A program made the translations under genes and the position numbers. From assembly GCF_000016325.1 (NCBI RefSeq), contig NC_009436.1, positions 1,488,001 to 1,552,000 of the forward strand: a stretch of DNA of 64,000 nucleotides, read 5' to 3'. Positions 9,137-18,250 of this stretch are shown here, one piece after another (position 1 is the first letter of the stretch; each line of letters begins with the position of its first letter). Under the pieces are notes generated by a model. It saw only the letters and a program-made list of their open reading frames with translations, ran no database searches and was not told the origin of the DNA. This stretch comes from Enterobacter sp. 638 (lineage in GTDB: Bacteria > Pseudomonadota > Gammaproteobacteria > Enterobacterales > Enterobacteriaceae).

Positions 9137-9616
9137 ATGGATTTACAGGTCGTTCCAACTCTGGATACGTTACGTCACTGGCTCGACGATGCGGGTATCA
9201 CTTACTTTGAGTGTGATTCCTGTCAGGCGTTGCACCTGCCGCACATGCAAAATTTCGACGGCATTTTTGACGCCAAAATCGACCTGATCAACGACGTGAT
9301 TCTCTTCTCGGCGCTGGCTGAAGTAAAACCGTCGGCACTGCTGGCCCTGGCCTCTGATTTATCGGCGATCAATGCCGGTTCTTTGACCGTAAAAGCATTT
9401 CTCGATATTCAGGATGATAATCTGCCAAAATTGGTGGTTTGCCAGTCTTTCTGCGCCGGAGCGGGGCTGTCATTTCAGCAGTTCGCCTGGTTTATGCGCC
9501 AGAGCGAAGAGCAAATCTCGATGGTAATGTTAGAGGCCAGCGCGCATCATCTGCTGTTTACGCCTGAAGATGAAGAAATCGAGAATAACGAGTCACGCGA
9601 CCCCTTTCTGCACTAA
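9137..9616 (+). CDS. ybjN: YbjN-family protein
   Basis: This 159-residue protein matches E. coli YbjN (158), with FECDSCQALHLPHMQNFDG, AINAGSLTVKAFLDIQDDNLPKL and an acidic tail. The ATG at 9137 was chosen because it gives the family length. YbjN has been linked in E. coli to motility, exopolysaccharide and stress phenotypes, but its biochemistry is unknown. The fold resembles type III secretion chaperones, by family knowledge. It is the last gene of the nfsA unit. Confidence 0.94.
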   Translation: MDLQVVPTLDTLRHWLDDAGITYFECDSCQALHLPHMQNFDGIFDAKIDLINDVILFSALAEVKPSALLALASDLSAINAGSLTVKAFLDIQDDNLPKLVVCQSFCAGAGLSFQQFAWFMRQSEEQISMVMLEASAHHLLFTPEDEEIENNESRDPFLH

Positions 9617-9973
9617 AACACAATGATACTCACGCAGTCGCTACCGCAGCGGCTGCATAACACCCTTTTTTCTGCTGCTTTTAACCTTCCTTTAAAGAAT
9701 ATTTCACCTGTCTCCGGGCCAGTTCGGCTTATCACATAGACCCTTTCTGCATAAAAAATTGATAAAAACCGCTTTTTAATCTGGGCTATAGCCTGGGGCA
9801 CAGGCTACAGTTATTCTTGCGGAGCTTAAAAAATCGAGCGAAAACTGCCAGAAGGTTTTTTCTTTTGCGTCAGGCAGAGCGACAAAATATGCACGATTCT
9901 TGCATATCCCCCAATGCATGCTTTTAGTTCGTTTGTTAACAACAGTTAACGAGCTTTCATAAGGAATAACGAT
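9617..9973 (+). other. ybjN-potF intergenic region
   Basis: This 357-base region has no credible gene. It carries the candidate sigma-54 promoter listed separately. The AATAAG-type sequence at 9957-9966 precedes the potF ATG as a modest ribosome site. I saw no clear NtrC dyad. Confidence 0.6.
9889..9904 (+). promoter_or_regulatory. candidate sigma-54 promoter of potFGHI
   Basis: ATGCACGATTCTTGCA fits the sigma-54 pattern TGGCACG-N4-TTGCW except for one base of the -24 GG. The -12 element TTGCA is perfect. It lies about 70 bases before potF. From memory, E. coli potFGHI is among the nitrogen-regulated (NtrC) operons. Confidence 0.6.
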
Positions 9974-11086
9974 ATGGTCGCCTTTAATAAAAAATGGTTA
10001 TCGGGTCTGGTTGCGGGCGCTCTGATGGCTGTCTCTGCCGGTACGCTCGCTGCGGAACAAAAAACGCTGCACATTTATAACTGGTCTGATTATATCGCGC
10101 CGGATACGGTGGCGAATTTCGAAAAAGAGACCGGGATTAAAGTGGTTTATGACGTCTTTGATTCCAACGAAGTGCTGGAAGGCAAACTGATGGCGGGTAG
10201 CACCGGCTTTGACTTGGTGGTTCCATCGGCCAGTTTCCTCGAGCGCCAGCTGGCGGCCGGTGTTTTCCAGCCGCTGGACAAAAGCAAGATGCCGAACTGG
10301 AAAAACCTCGATCCTGAAGTGCTGAAGATGGTCGCGAAGCACGATCCGGACAACAAGTACGCTTTACCGTATTTGTGGGCGACAACCGGGATTGGCTACA
10401 ACGTTGATAAAGTCAAAAAAGCGCTGGGAACCGACGTACCGCTGGACAGCTGGGATATGGTGCTGAAACCGGAAAACCTGGCAAAACTGAAAAGCTGCGG
10501 CGTCTCATTCCTGGATGCGCCTGAAGAGATTTTTGCCACCGTGCTGAATTACCTCGGCAAAGATCCGAACAGCACCAAAGCAGATGACTACACCGGGCCG
10601 GCTACCGACCTGCTGCTGAAGCTGCGTCCAAACATTCGCTACTTCCACTCTTCTCAGTACATTAACGATCTTGCTAACGGCGATATCTGCGTCGCTATCG
10701 GCTGGGCGGGTGACGTATGGCAAGCGGCTAACCGTGCGAAAGAAGCGAAGAATGGCGTGAACGTGACGTATACGATCCCGAAAGAGGGTGCGCTGGCGTT
10801 CTTTGACGTCTTCGCAATGCCTGCGGATGCGAAAAACAAAGATGAAGCCTATCAGTTCCTGAACTACCTGCTGCGTCCGGAAGTCATTGCCCATATCAGC
10901 GATCACGTCTTCTACGCCAACGGTAACAAAGCGTCGGTGCCGCTGATCAGCGCTGAAGTGCGTGACAATCCGGCTATCTTCCCGCCGGCAGACGTGTTCG
11001 CCAAGCTGTTCACGCTGAAAGTACAAGACCCGAAAATCGACCGCGTGCGTACCCGTGCGTGGACGAAGGTGAAAAGCGGTAAATAA
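9974..11086 (+). CDS. potF: putrescine-binding periplasmic protein PotF
   Basis: This 370-residue protein is the same length as E. coli PotF. Residues 1-26 form a signal peptide with cleavage after LAA. The mature start EQKTLHIYNWSDYIAPDTV is the polyamine-binding family hallmark. The SASFLERQL, YLWATTGIGYNVDKV and CVAIGWAGDVWQA segments surround the ligand pocket. It delivers putrescine to the PotGHI transporter. It is separated from potG by 107 bases holding two hairpins, which fits the usual excess of binding protein over membrane components. Confidence 0.97.
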   Translation: MVAFNKKWLSGLVAGALMAVSAGTLAAEQKTLHIYNWSDYIAPDTVANFEKETGIKVVYDVFDSNEVLEGKLMAGSTGFDLVVPSASFLERQLAAGVFQPLDKSKMPNWKNLDPEVLKMVAKHDPDNKYALPYLWATTGIGYNVDKVKKALGTDVPLDSWDMVLKPENLAKLKSCGVSFLDAPEEIFATVLNYLGKDPNSTKADDYTGPATDLLLKLRPNIRYFHSSQYINDLANGDICVAIGWAGDVWQAANRAKEAKNGVNVTYTIPKEGALAFFDVFAMPADAKNKDEAYQFLNYLLRPEVIAHISDHVFYANGNKASVPLISAEVRDNPAIFPPADVFAKLFTLKVQDPKIDRVRTRAWTKVKSGK

Positions 11087-11108
11087 TTCATTCACCGACT
11101 TTTTCCAG

Positions 11109-11161
11109 GCCGGGAATGTGCAGAACATCCCGGCAACAGGCGCACCGAAAGGGTGCGCCTG
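11109..11161 (+). terminator. tandem hairpins between potF and potG
   Basis: Two stable stems stand side by side: GCCGGGA with TCCCGGC (11109-11134), and CAGGCGCACC with GGGTGCGCCTG around a GAAA loop (11137-11161). Neither has a T-run, so they more likely stabilise the potF 3' end or attenuate read-through than end all transcription. Confidence 0.6.
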
Positions 11162-11193
11162 CACCAGTTTAGATTGATGCCGGAGAGCACCCC

Positions 11194-12327
11194 GTGAATG
11201 AAGCGACCCCCCGCCCGCAGGCGAAAACCCGTAAAGCGCTGACCCCGCTTCTTGAAATCCGTAACCTGACGAAGTCCTTTGATGGTCAGCATGCCGTGGA
11301 CGATGTCAGCCTCACCATCTACAAAGGCGAGATCTTTGCGCTGCTTGGCGCGTCTGGCTGTGGTAAATCGACGCTGTTGCGGATGTTGGCCGGTTTCGAA
11401 CAACCTACCGCCGGGCAAATTATGCTGGATGGCGTCGATCTCTCCCGTGTGCCGCCTTACGAGCGCCCGATCAATATGATGTTTCAGTCTTACGCCCTGT
11501 TCCCGCACATGACGGTGGAGCAGAACATCGCGTTTGGCCTGAAGCAGGACAAACTGCCTAAAGCAGAAATCACGGCACGCGTGGCCGAAATGCTCAGCCT
11601 GGTGCACATGCAGGAATTCGCGAAGCGCAAGCCGCATCAGCTTTCTGGCGGTCAGCGTCAGCGCGTGGCGCTGGCGCGTAGCCTGGCAAAACGGCCAAAA
11701 CTGCTGCTGCTCGATGAGCCGATGGGGGCGCTGGATAAAAAGCTGCGCGACCGCATGCAGCTTGAGGTGGTGGATATTCTTGAGCGCGTGGGCGCGACCT
11801 GTGTGATGGTGACGCACGATCAGGAAGAGGCCATGACCATGGCCGGACGTATCGCGATCATGAACCGCGGCAAGTTCGTGCAAATTGGCGAGCCGGAAGA
11901 GATTTATGAGCACCCGACCACGCGCTACAGCGCGGAATTTATCGGCTCGGTCAATGTGTTTGAAGGGCTGCTGAAAGAGCGCCAGGAAGATGGCCTGGTG
12001 ATTGAAGCGCCAGGGCTGGTACATCCGCTTAAAGTGGATCCTGACGCTTCGGTCGTGGACAACGTGCCGGTTTACGTGGCCCTACGCCCAGAAAAAATCA
12101 TGCTCTGCGAGGAATCGCCTGCCGATGGTTACAACTTCGCCGTCGGTGAAGTGGTGCATATTGCTTACCTTGGCGATCTCTCGATTTATCACGTTCGACT
12201 CAAAAGTGGGCAGATGATCAGCGCCCAGTTGCAGAACGAGCACCGTTACCGAAAAGGGCTGCCTACGTGGGGCGACGAAGTGCGTCTTTACTGGGACGCG
12301 GACAGTTGCGTCGTGCTGACGGTATAA
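11194..12327 (+). CDS. potG: putrescine ABC transporter ATPase PotG
   Basis: This 377-residue ATPase starts with GTG. Motifs in order are Walker A GASGCGKST, the Q-loop in MMFQSYALFPHM, signature LSGGQRQR, Walker B LLLLDEPMGALD and the His switch MVTHDQEEA. A TOBE regulatory domain fills the last 110 residues. It powers putrescine import at the inner membrane with PotH and PotI. The gap to potH is nine bases. Confidence 0.97.
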   Translation: MNEATPRPQAKTRKALTPLLEIRNLTKSFDGQHAVDDVSLTIYKGEIFALLGASGCGKSTLLRMLAGFEQPTAGQIMLDGVDLSRVPPYERPINMMFQSYALFPHMTVEQNIAFGLKQDKLPKAEITARVAEMLSLVHMQEFAKRKPHQLSGGQRQRVALARSLAKRPKLLLLDEPMGALDKKLRDRMQLEVVDILERVGATCVMVTHDQEEAMTMAGRIAIMNRGKFVQIGEPEEIYEHPTTRYSAEFIGSVNVFEGLLKERQEDGLVIEAPGLVHPLKVDPDASVVDNVPVYVALRPEKIMLCEESPADGYNFAVGEVVHIAYLGDLSIYHVRLKSGQMISAQLQNEHRYRKGLPTWGDEVRLYWDADSCVVLTV

Positions 12328-12336
12328 GGAGCGGCA

Positions 12337-13290
12337 ATGAGTACACTTGAACCCCCTGTCCGCGAGCCTAAAACCAGCGGATTCGCGAAATGGCTGACGC
12401 ATATGCAGATGGCGCATGGCCGCAAGCTGGTGATCGCTATGCCGTATGTGTGGCTGATCCTGCTGTTCCTGCTGCCGTTCCTGATTGTCTTCAAGATCAG
12501 TCTCGCCGAAATGGCGCGGGCGATCCCGCCGTATACCAATCTGATGGAGTGGGCGGACGGAACGCTGACGATCGCGCTGAATTTGGGCAATTACCTGCAG
12601 CTCACCGACGATCCGCTCTATTTCGAAGCCTATTTGCAGTCATTGCAGATAGCTGCGGTGTCGACGATCTGCTGTCTGGCGATCGGCTATCCGCTTGCGT
12701 GGGCGGTGGCGCATAGCAAACCGTCGACGCGCAATATTTTGCTGCTGCTGGTGATTCTGCCGTCCTGGACCTCGTTTCTGATCCGCGTGTACGCATGGAT
12801 GGGGATCCTGAAAAACAACGGTGTGCTGAATAATTTCTTGCTGTGGCTCGGCGTTATCGATCAGCCGCTGACGATATTGCACACCAATCTGGCGGTGTAT
12901 ATCGGCATTGTGTACGCCTATCTGCCGTTTATGGTTCTGCCGATTTATACGGCGCTGACGCGTATTGATTACTCGCTGGTCGAAGCCTCACTGGATCTCG
13001 GTGCCCGTCCGCTGAAAACGTTTTTCAACGTGATTGTCCCGCTTACCAAAGGCGGCATTATCGCGGGGTCAATGCTGGTGTTTATCCCGGCGGTCGGTGA
13101 GTTTGTTATCCCGGAACTGCTCGGCGGCCCGGACAGCATCATGATTGGTCGCGTGCTGTGGCAGGAGTTCTTTAACAACCGTGACTGGCCGGTGGCCTCT
13201 GCGGTCGCGATTGTCATGCTGCTGTTGCTGATCGTGCCAATCATGTGGTTCCACAAGCATCAGCAAAAACAGATGGGAGGTAACGGATGA
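12337..13290 (+). CDS. potH: putrescine ABC transporter permease PotH
   Basis: This 317-residue inner membrane protein has a cytoplasmic N-terminus, a first helix at about residues 35-58 (YVWLILLFLLPFLIVFKISL) and the MetI-type core of five further helices. The EAA loop (EASLDLGARPLKTFFNVIVPLTKGGI) contacts PotG. It forms the pore with PotI. The ribosome site AGGAG is at 12327-12331. Its stop overlaps the potI start by four bases. Confidence 0.96.
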   Translation: MSTLEPPVREPKTSGFAKWLTHMQMAHGRKLVIAMPYVWLILLFLLPFLIVFKISLAEMARAIPPYTNLMEWADGTLTIALNLGNYLQLTDDPLYFEAYLQSLQIAAVSTICCLAIGYPLAWAVAHSKPSTRNILLLLVILPSWTSFLIRVYAWMGILKNNGVLNNFLLWLGVIDQPLTILHTNLAVYIGIVYAYLPFMVLPIYTALTRIDYSLVEASLDLGARPLKTFFNVIVPLTKGGIIAGSMLVFIPAVGEFVIPELLGGPDSIMIGRVLWQEFFNNRDWPVASAVAIVMLLLLIVPIMWFHKHQQKQMGGNG

Positions 13291-14132
13291 ATAATTTACC
13301 GGTCGTACGCTCTCCGTGGCGCATTCTGATTCTGGTACTGAGCTTCACGTTCCTTTATGCCCCGATGTTGATGCTGGTCATCTACTCGTTTAACAGTTCC
13401 AAACTGGTGACCGTCTGGGCGGGCTGGTCGACGCGCTGGTACGGCGAACTGTTCCGTGATAGCGCCATGATGAGCGCGGTGGGGTTAAGCCTGACGATTG
13501 CCGCCTGCGCAGCCACCATGGCCTGCGTACTCGGTACGATTGCCGCGCTGGTGATGGTGCGATTCGGTCGCTTCCGCGGCTCGACGGGCTTTGCATTTAT
13601 GATTACGGCTCCGCTGGTTATGCCGGACGTCATTACCGGTTTGTCGCTGCTGCTGCTGTTTGTCGCCCTCGCGCATGCGATTGGCTGGCCGGCGGATCGT
13701 GGCATGTTGACCATCTGGCTGGCGCACGTCACTTTCTGCACAGCCTATGTGGCGGTGGTGATTTCATCGCGTCTGCGTGAGCTGGACCATTCGATTGAAG
13801 AGGCGGCGATGGACCTCGGTGCCACGCCGGTGAAAGTGTTTTTCATCATCACGCTGCCGATGATTATGCCTGCGGTGATCTCCGGTTGGCTGCTGGCATT
13901 CACGCTGTCGCTCGACGATTTGGTGATCGCCAGCTTTGTTTCCGGGCCTGGCGCGACGACGCTGCCGATGCTGGTTTTCTCCAGCGTGCGCATGGGGGTT
14001 AACCCTGAGATCAACGCGCTGGCGTCAATCATTTTAGGTGTTGTTGGCGTGGTGGGTTTTATCGCCTGGTTACTGATGGCGCGCGCGGAAAAACAGCGCG
14101 TGCGTGATATCCAGCGTGCAAGACGCGGCTGA
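13287..14132 (+). CDS. potI: putrescine ABC transporter permease PotI
   Basis: This 281-residue permease partners PotH, with six predicted helices and the EAA loop EEAAMDLGATPVKVFFIITLPMIMP. The start overlaps the end of potH (ATGA), pointing to coupled translation. The last residues are basic (RDIQRARRG). It is the final gene of the potFGHI operon. Confidence 0.96.
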   Translation: MNNLPVVRSPWRILILVLSFTFLYAPMLMLVIYSFNSSKLVTVWAGWSTRWYGELFRDSAMMSAVGLSLTIAACAATMACVLGTIAALVMVRFGRFRGSTGFAFMITAPLVMPDVITGLSLLLLFVALAHAIGWPADRGMLTIWLAHVTFCTAYVAVVISSRLRELDHSIEEAAMDLGATPVKVFFIITLPMIMPAVISGWLLAFTLSLDDLVIASFVSGPGATTLPMLVFSSVRMGVNPEINALASIILGVVGVVGFIAWLLMARAEKQRVRDIQRARRG

Positions 14133-14198
14133 AGCATTTAAAATTCTCAATGAAGTGCCGCGCGTGTCGCGGCACTGTTTTTCAGGGAAGTAAAAACA

Positions 14199-14672
14199 TT
14201 GGGATTCTTTACTAAATCGCGACAAGCACATGCTCGCCTGAACGTACCTGCTTTTGTGCAGGTAGCGGCGCTCGCCATTATCATGATCCGCTGTCTGGAT
14301 TTGGTGATGCTGTTTAATATGCTGGGTCTGCGCGGCGTGGGGGAATTTATCCATCGCAGCGTGCAAACGTGGAATTTAACGCTCGTTTTTATGGGCAGCC
14401 TGGCGCTGGTTTTCGTTGAGATCTACTGCGCTTTTTCCCTGGCGAAAGGGCGTAACTGGGCGCGGTGGGTGTTTCTGCTAACGCAGGTGATTGCCACCGG
14501 CTATCTTTGGGCTGCGTCGATCGGCTATGGTTATCCCGAGCTGTTCAGTATTGCCGGTGAGTCGAAACGGGACATTTTCCGCTCGCTGATGCTGCAAAAA
14601 CTTCCGGATCTGCTGGTGCTTTTCCTCCTCTTTGTTCCCGCTTCCAGTCGACGGTTTTTTCGTCTGCAATAA
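14199..14672 (+). CDS. ybjO: YbjO inner membrane protein (DUF2593)
   Basis: This 157-residue protein has about four membrane helices and matches E. coli YbjO (162) from HARLNVPAFVQVAALAIIMIR to the end (FVPASSRRFFRL). TTG at 14199 (LGFFTKSR) is the most likely start, but the ribosome site (GGGAAG) is weak and there is no upstream ATG in frame. Function is unknown. It lies after potI, and a T-rich hairpin-like segment is at 14157-14180. Confidence 0.88.
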   Translation: MGFFTKSRQAHARLNVPAFVQVAALAIIMIRCLDLVMLFNMLGLRGVGEFIHRSVQTWNLTLVFMGSLALVFVEIYCAFSLAKGRNWARWVFLLTQVIATGYLWAASIGYGYPELFSIAGESKRDIFRSLMLQKLPDLLVLFLLFVPASSRRFFRLQ

Positions 14673-14673
14673 C

Positions 14674-14807
14674 GTATATACACGTCATCTTTCACGCTGT
14701 CGCTGCGTTGGCTACAGATGCTCACCTCAGTCACTGGCTTGAGTAAGCTCCTGGGGATTCTCAGACTTGCCGCCTTGATACAACTTGAATGATTTTGTGT
14801 ATATAAT
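14674..14807. repeat. ERIC element
   Basis: The segment begins GTATATACACGTCATCTTTC, contains the conserved AGCTCCTGGGGATTCTC core and ends TGATTTTGTGTATATAA. This matches the enterobacterial repetitive intergenic consensus at near full length (about 130 bases). It fills the ybjO-rlmC gap. Its end supplies TATAAT at 14802-14807, just upstream of rlmC. Confidence 0.9.
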
Positions 14808-14836
14808 CGCAGCCCCGTTATTCTTAAGGTTTTCCT

Positions 14837-15964
14837 ATGCAGTGCGCACTCTTTGATGCCGGTCGTTGCCGCTCCTGTCAGTGGATAGAGCAGCCGGTCT
14901 CCCAACAACTCTCTGCCAAAATGACCGATTTGCAGCAGTTACTTGCTGCGCACCCGGTGGCGGAGTGGTGCGCACCCGTCAGCGGGCCGGAGCAGGGCTT
15001 TCGCAATAAAGCCAAAATGGTGGTGAGTGGGAGCGTCGAAAAACCGCTGCTGGGGATGTTGCATCGCGACGGTACGCCAGAAGATTTGACCGACTGTCCG
15101 CTCTATCCTGCTTCGTTTGAGCCGGTCTTCGCGGCGCTGAAACCCTTTATCGCTCGCGCGGGTTTAACGCCCTATAACGTCGAGCGCAAACGCGGTGAAC
15201 TTAAATACCTGCTGTTAACCGAAAGCCAGCTCGACGGCGGAATGATGCTGCGCTTTATTCTGCGTTCCGAAGCCAAACTTGAACAACTGCGCGCGGCGCT
15301 ACCGTGGCTACAGCAGCAGTTACCGCAGCTGAAAGTGATCACGGCGAATATTCAGCCAGTGCATATGGCGATTATGGAAGGGGAGAGAGAGGTTTTCTTC
15401 ACCGACCAGCAGGCGCTGGCGGAACGCTTTAACGACGTCCCGCTGTGGATCCGCCCGCACAGTTTCTTCCAGACCAACCCGACGGTGGCGAGTCAGCTCT
15501 ATGCCACAGCGCGCGACTGGGTTCGGGCGCTAAATATCCATCATATGTGGGATTTATTCTGTGGCGTTGGCGGCTTTGGCCTGCACTGTGCTACGCCGCA
15601 GATGACGCTGACAGGGATTGAGATTTCACCAGAGGCCATTGCCTGCGCCAAACAATCTGCTGCGCAATTAGGCTTAACCGATCTGCATTTTCAGGCGCTC
15701 GATTCTGCTGAGTTCGCCACCGGCCAGGGGCGCGTGCCTGAACTGGTGCTGGTGAATCCTCCGCGTCGGGGCATCGGTAAAACGCTGTGCGATTACCTGA
15801 GCCAGATGGCGCCTGACTTCATCATCTATTCCAGCTGTAACGCTCAGACCATGGCAAAGGATTTTGGCCATTTGCCGGGCTACCGTGTAGAGCGCGTGCA
15901 GCTTTTCGATATGTTCCCGCATACCGCGCACTACGAAGTGTTGACGCTGCTCGTTAAATCTTAA
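14837..15964 (+). CDS. rlmC: RlmC, 23S rRNA m5U747 methyltransferase
   Basis: This 375-residue SAM-dependent methyltransferase is of the TrmA/RumB type. The N-terminal cysteines C3, C12 and C15 ([12 protein letters not shown]), with C81 of LTDCPLY, ligate a [4Fe-4S] cluster. The SAM site is [20 protein letters not shown] and the nucleophile Cys in [12 protein letters not shown] complete the active site. It methylates U747 of 23S rRNA. Length equals E. coli RlmC. The upstream ERIC end may shape its promoter. Confidence 0.97.
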   Translation: MQCALFDAGRCRSCQWIEQPVSQQLSAKMTDLQQLLAAHPVAEWCAPVSGPEQGFRNKAKMVVSGSVEKPLLGMLHRDGTPEDLTDCPLYPASFEPVFAALKPFIARAGLTPYNVERKRGELKYLLLTESQLDGGMMLRFILRSEAKLEQLRAALPWLQQQLPQLKVITANIQPVHMAIMEGEREVFFTDQQALAERFNDVPLWIRPHSFFQTNPTVASQLYATARDWVRALNIHHMWDLFCGVGGFGLHCATPQMTLTGIEISPEAIACAKQSAAQLGLTDLHFQALDSAEFATGQGRVPELVLVNPPRRGIGKTLCDYLSQMAPDFIIYSSCNAQTMAKDFGHLPGYRVERVQLFDMFPHTAHYEVLTLLVKS

Positions 15965-16036
15965 ACAAAATGTGAACTCTTCTGCCGCTCAAAATCAGGT
16001 AAGCTTTAACGGTTAAACACTGAAAAAGGCTTACTG

Positions 16037-16753
16037 ATGGCGGCGGCAAAACAGATTCTGCTGGTGGAAGACGACGGCGATATCGCGTCTCTCCTGCGTT
16101 TACATCTTGAAGACGAAGGTTACGTCATCACCCATGAGGTCGACGGTGCCAAAGCGTTGCTGCTGCTTGAGCAGGCGCAATGGGATGCGGTGATCCTCGA
16201 TCTGATGTTGCCTCACGTTGACGGGCTGGAGATTTGTCGTCGCATTCGCCAGCTCACCCGATATCTGCCCATCATTATTATCAGCGCCCGCAGCAGCGAA
16301 ACCGACCGCATCACGGGGCTGGAAACCGGCGCGGATGATTATCTGGCTAAACCCTTTTCCGTGCAGGAGCTGATTGCCCGTATTAAAGCGCTGTTTCGTC
16401 GCCAGCAGGCGATGGGGTTGGCGCAAACCAACGGGCAAATTTATGCACACGGCCTGGCGCTGGATCCGCTTTTGCGCAGCGTACAGTTGAACGGGAAAGA
16501 GGTGGTGCTCACCCCACGCGAATTTGAGCTGCTGTATTTCTTTGCCCGACATCCCGGCGAGGTTTTCTCGCGTCTGGCTTTGCTTGAGCAGGTCTGGGGC
16601 TATCAGCACGAAGGCTACGAACACACCGTCAACACCCATATCAACCGCCTGCGGATCAAGATAGAAAAAGACGCCGCCGAGCCGGAAATCATTCGTACCG
16701 TCTGGGGCAAAGGCTATAAATTTGCGGAGTTGACTTATGACGCGGCGGTTTAG
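16037..16753 (+). CDS. OmpR-family response regulator
   Basis: This 238-residue regulator has a receiver domain (about 1-120) with acid residues E11, D12 and D13, phospho-acceptor D55 in VILDLMLPH, S83 and K105 (YLAKPF). A winged-helix DNA-binding domain (about 135-235) contains LTPREFELLYFFARHPGEVFSR, WGYQHEGYEHTVNTHINRLR and VWGKGYKF. It overlaps the kinase gene by 17 bases, a typical pair. K-12 has no two-component system between rlmC and artJ, so this is a lineage-specific insertion. The stimulus and targets are not evident; I do not recognise it as a named pair. Confidence 0.93.
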   Translation: MAAAKQILLVEDDGDIASLLRLHLEDEGYVITHEVDGAKALLLLEQAQWDAVILDLMLPHVDGLEICRRIRQLTRYLPIIIISARSSETDRITGLETGADDYLAKPFSVQELIARIKALFRRQQAMGLAQTNGQIYAHGLALDPLLRSVQLNGKEVVLTPREFELLYFFARHPGEVFSRLALLEQVWGYQHEGYEHTVNTHINRLRIKIEKDAAEPEIIRTVWGKGYKFAELTYDAAV

Positions 16754-18209
16754 CCTCAGCCAGCGGCTCACGCTGCTGTTTATTCTGTTGCTGATGCTTA
16801 GCGCGGCCGTGGCCTGCGTGGTGCAGCTCTACACCAGCATGCAGTACGGCAACGCCATGGTTCAGCGCCTGTCGGGCGGGCTGGCGCAGCAGATTGCCCA
16901 GCGCGAGCCGATTCTTGATGCGCAAGGCAAGGTCGATCGCAGTCGTCTTAAACCGCTTTTCGATCGGCTGATGACCTTCAACCCCAGCGTTGAGCTGTAT
17001 GTGATTTCGCCGGACGGCGAGCTGCTGGCCGATGCGGCCCCGCCGGGGCACATTCAGCGGCAACGCATTGCGATTGCGCCGCTGCAAAATTTCCTTAGCG
17101 GCGAAACGTGGCCGGTGTATGGCGACGATCCGCGCAGTCTCGATAAGCAAAAAGTCTTCAGCGCCACGCCGCTTCGTCAGGACGGCCAGCTTCGCGGCTA
17201 TTTGTACATCATCCTGCAAGGTGAAGAATTTAACGCGCTCGCGGACATGGCCTGGCACAAAACGCTGTGGAGCACCGCGATGTGGTCGTTGCTGCTGGTG
17301 GCCCTGTTTGGCCTGCTGGCGGGCCTGCTGGTGCGCTATTGGGTGACACAACCGGTCAAGCGACTGACGGCAGAAGTCTCCGGCCTGGAGCAGGACAGCA
17401 TCAGCGCGATTAAACAGCTTGCAGACCAGCCGCTCGAAAACAGCACGGGTGATGAGGTGACGCTGCTGCGCAACACCTTTATCGAACTGGCGCGCAAGAT
17501 TACGTCCCAGTGGGATCAGCTGGCCGACAGTGACCGCCAGCGCCGGGAGTTTATCGCCAATATTTCTCACGATTTGCGCACGCCGCTCACTTCGCTGTTG
17601 GGGTATCTGGAGACGCTGTCGATGAAATCCGCGACCCTGACGGCAGAAGAGAGCCAGAAGTATCTGGCCACGGCGCTGCGACAGGGGCAAAAGGTGCGGC
17701 ATCTTTCGCAGCAGCTGTTTGAACTGGCGCGCCTGGAATATGGCGGCATCAAACCGCAGCGCGAACGCTTTGCGATGGGCGAGCTGATTTCCGACGTAGC
17801 GCAGAAGTTCGAGCTGACCGCGCAGACTCGCGAGCTTCGCCTGCATATTGATGTGCCTGGGCGGCTGCCGCTGGTCAATGCTGACGTCTCGATGATCGAG
17901 CGGGTGGTGACGAATCTGCTGGATAACGCCATGCGGCACACGCCTGCGGGCGGTGATATTCGCCTGGCGGTGTGGCAGGAAAATCAGCAATTGCAGGTAG
18001 AAGTGACGGACAGCGGACCGGGAATTGCGGCGGCGTTACGGGACGATCTATTCCAGCGCCCGTCTGCGCTGAGTCAGCAGGCATCGCGAGAAAATCGTGG
18101 TGGCTTAGGGCTGCTGATCGTGAAAAGGATGCTGGAGCTGCATGGCGGCGGGATTAACCTGATGGAAGCGGCGAGCGGGGCGCGTTTCCGCTTTTATGTA
18201 CCGTTGTAA
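16737..18209 (+). CDS. sensor histidine kinase
   Basis: This 490-residue membrane kinase pairs with the preceding regulator. The first helix is at about residues 10-30, with a periplasmic sensor region to about 170. A second helix (SLLLVALFGLLAGLLVRYWV) leads to a HAMP linker. The dimerisation box carries H278 (ANISHDLRTPLTS). The N box is NLLDNAMRH, the G1 box DSGPGI and the G2 box GGLGLLIVKRM. All catalytic motifs are intact. The periplasmic part resembles nothing I can name. A hairpin that also terminates artJ follows. Confidence 0.93.
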   Translation: MTRRFSLSQRLTLLFILLLMLSAAVACVVQLYTSMQYGNAMVQRLSGGLAQQIAQREPILDAQGKVDRSRLKPLFDRLMTFNPSVELYVISPDGELLADAAPPGHIQRQRIAIAPLQNFLSGETWPVYGDDPRSLDKQKVFSATPLRQDGQLRGYLYIILQGEEFNALADMAWHKTLWSTAMWSLLLVALFGLLAGLLVRYWVTQPVKRLTAEVSGLEQDSISAIKQLADQPLENSTGDEVTLLRNTFIELARKITSQWDQLADSDRQRREFIANISHDLRTPLTSLLGYLETLSMKSATLTAEESQKYLATALRQGQKVRHLSQQLFELARLEYGGIKPQRERFAMGELISDVAQKFELTAQTRELRLHIDVPGRLPLVNADVSMIERVVTNLLDNAMRHTPAGGDIRLAVWQENQQLQVEVTDSGPGIAAALRDDLFQRPSALSQQASRENRGGLGLLIVKRMLELHGGGINLMEAASGARFRFYVPL

Positions 18210-18218
18210 ATCGGTAGT

Positions 18219-18243
18219 AAAAAGCCGGGCGAGTGCCCGGCGA
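18219..18243 (-). terminator. terminator of artJ (convergent gap)
   Basis: On the minus strand GCCGGGC-ACTC-GCCCGGC is followed by TTTTTAC. It also blocks read-through from the kinase gene on the other strand to some degree. Confidence 0.75.
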
Positions 18244-18250
18244 GACGTGA

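Noticed and set aside
9613-9801. 62-codon minus frame in the ybjN-potF gap
   Set aside because: No conservation that I recognise, and it overlaps regulatory sequence.
16689-17990. 433-codon frame on the minus strand opposite the histidine kinase
   Set aside because: GC-rich shadow frame of a convincing kinase gene; no family or ribosome site supports it.
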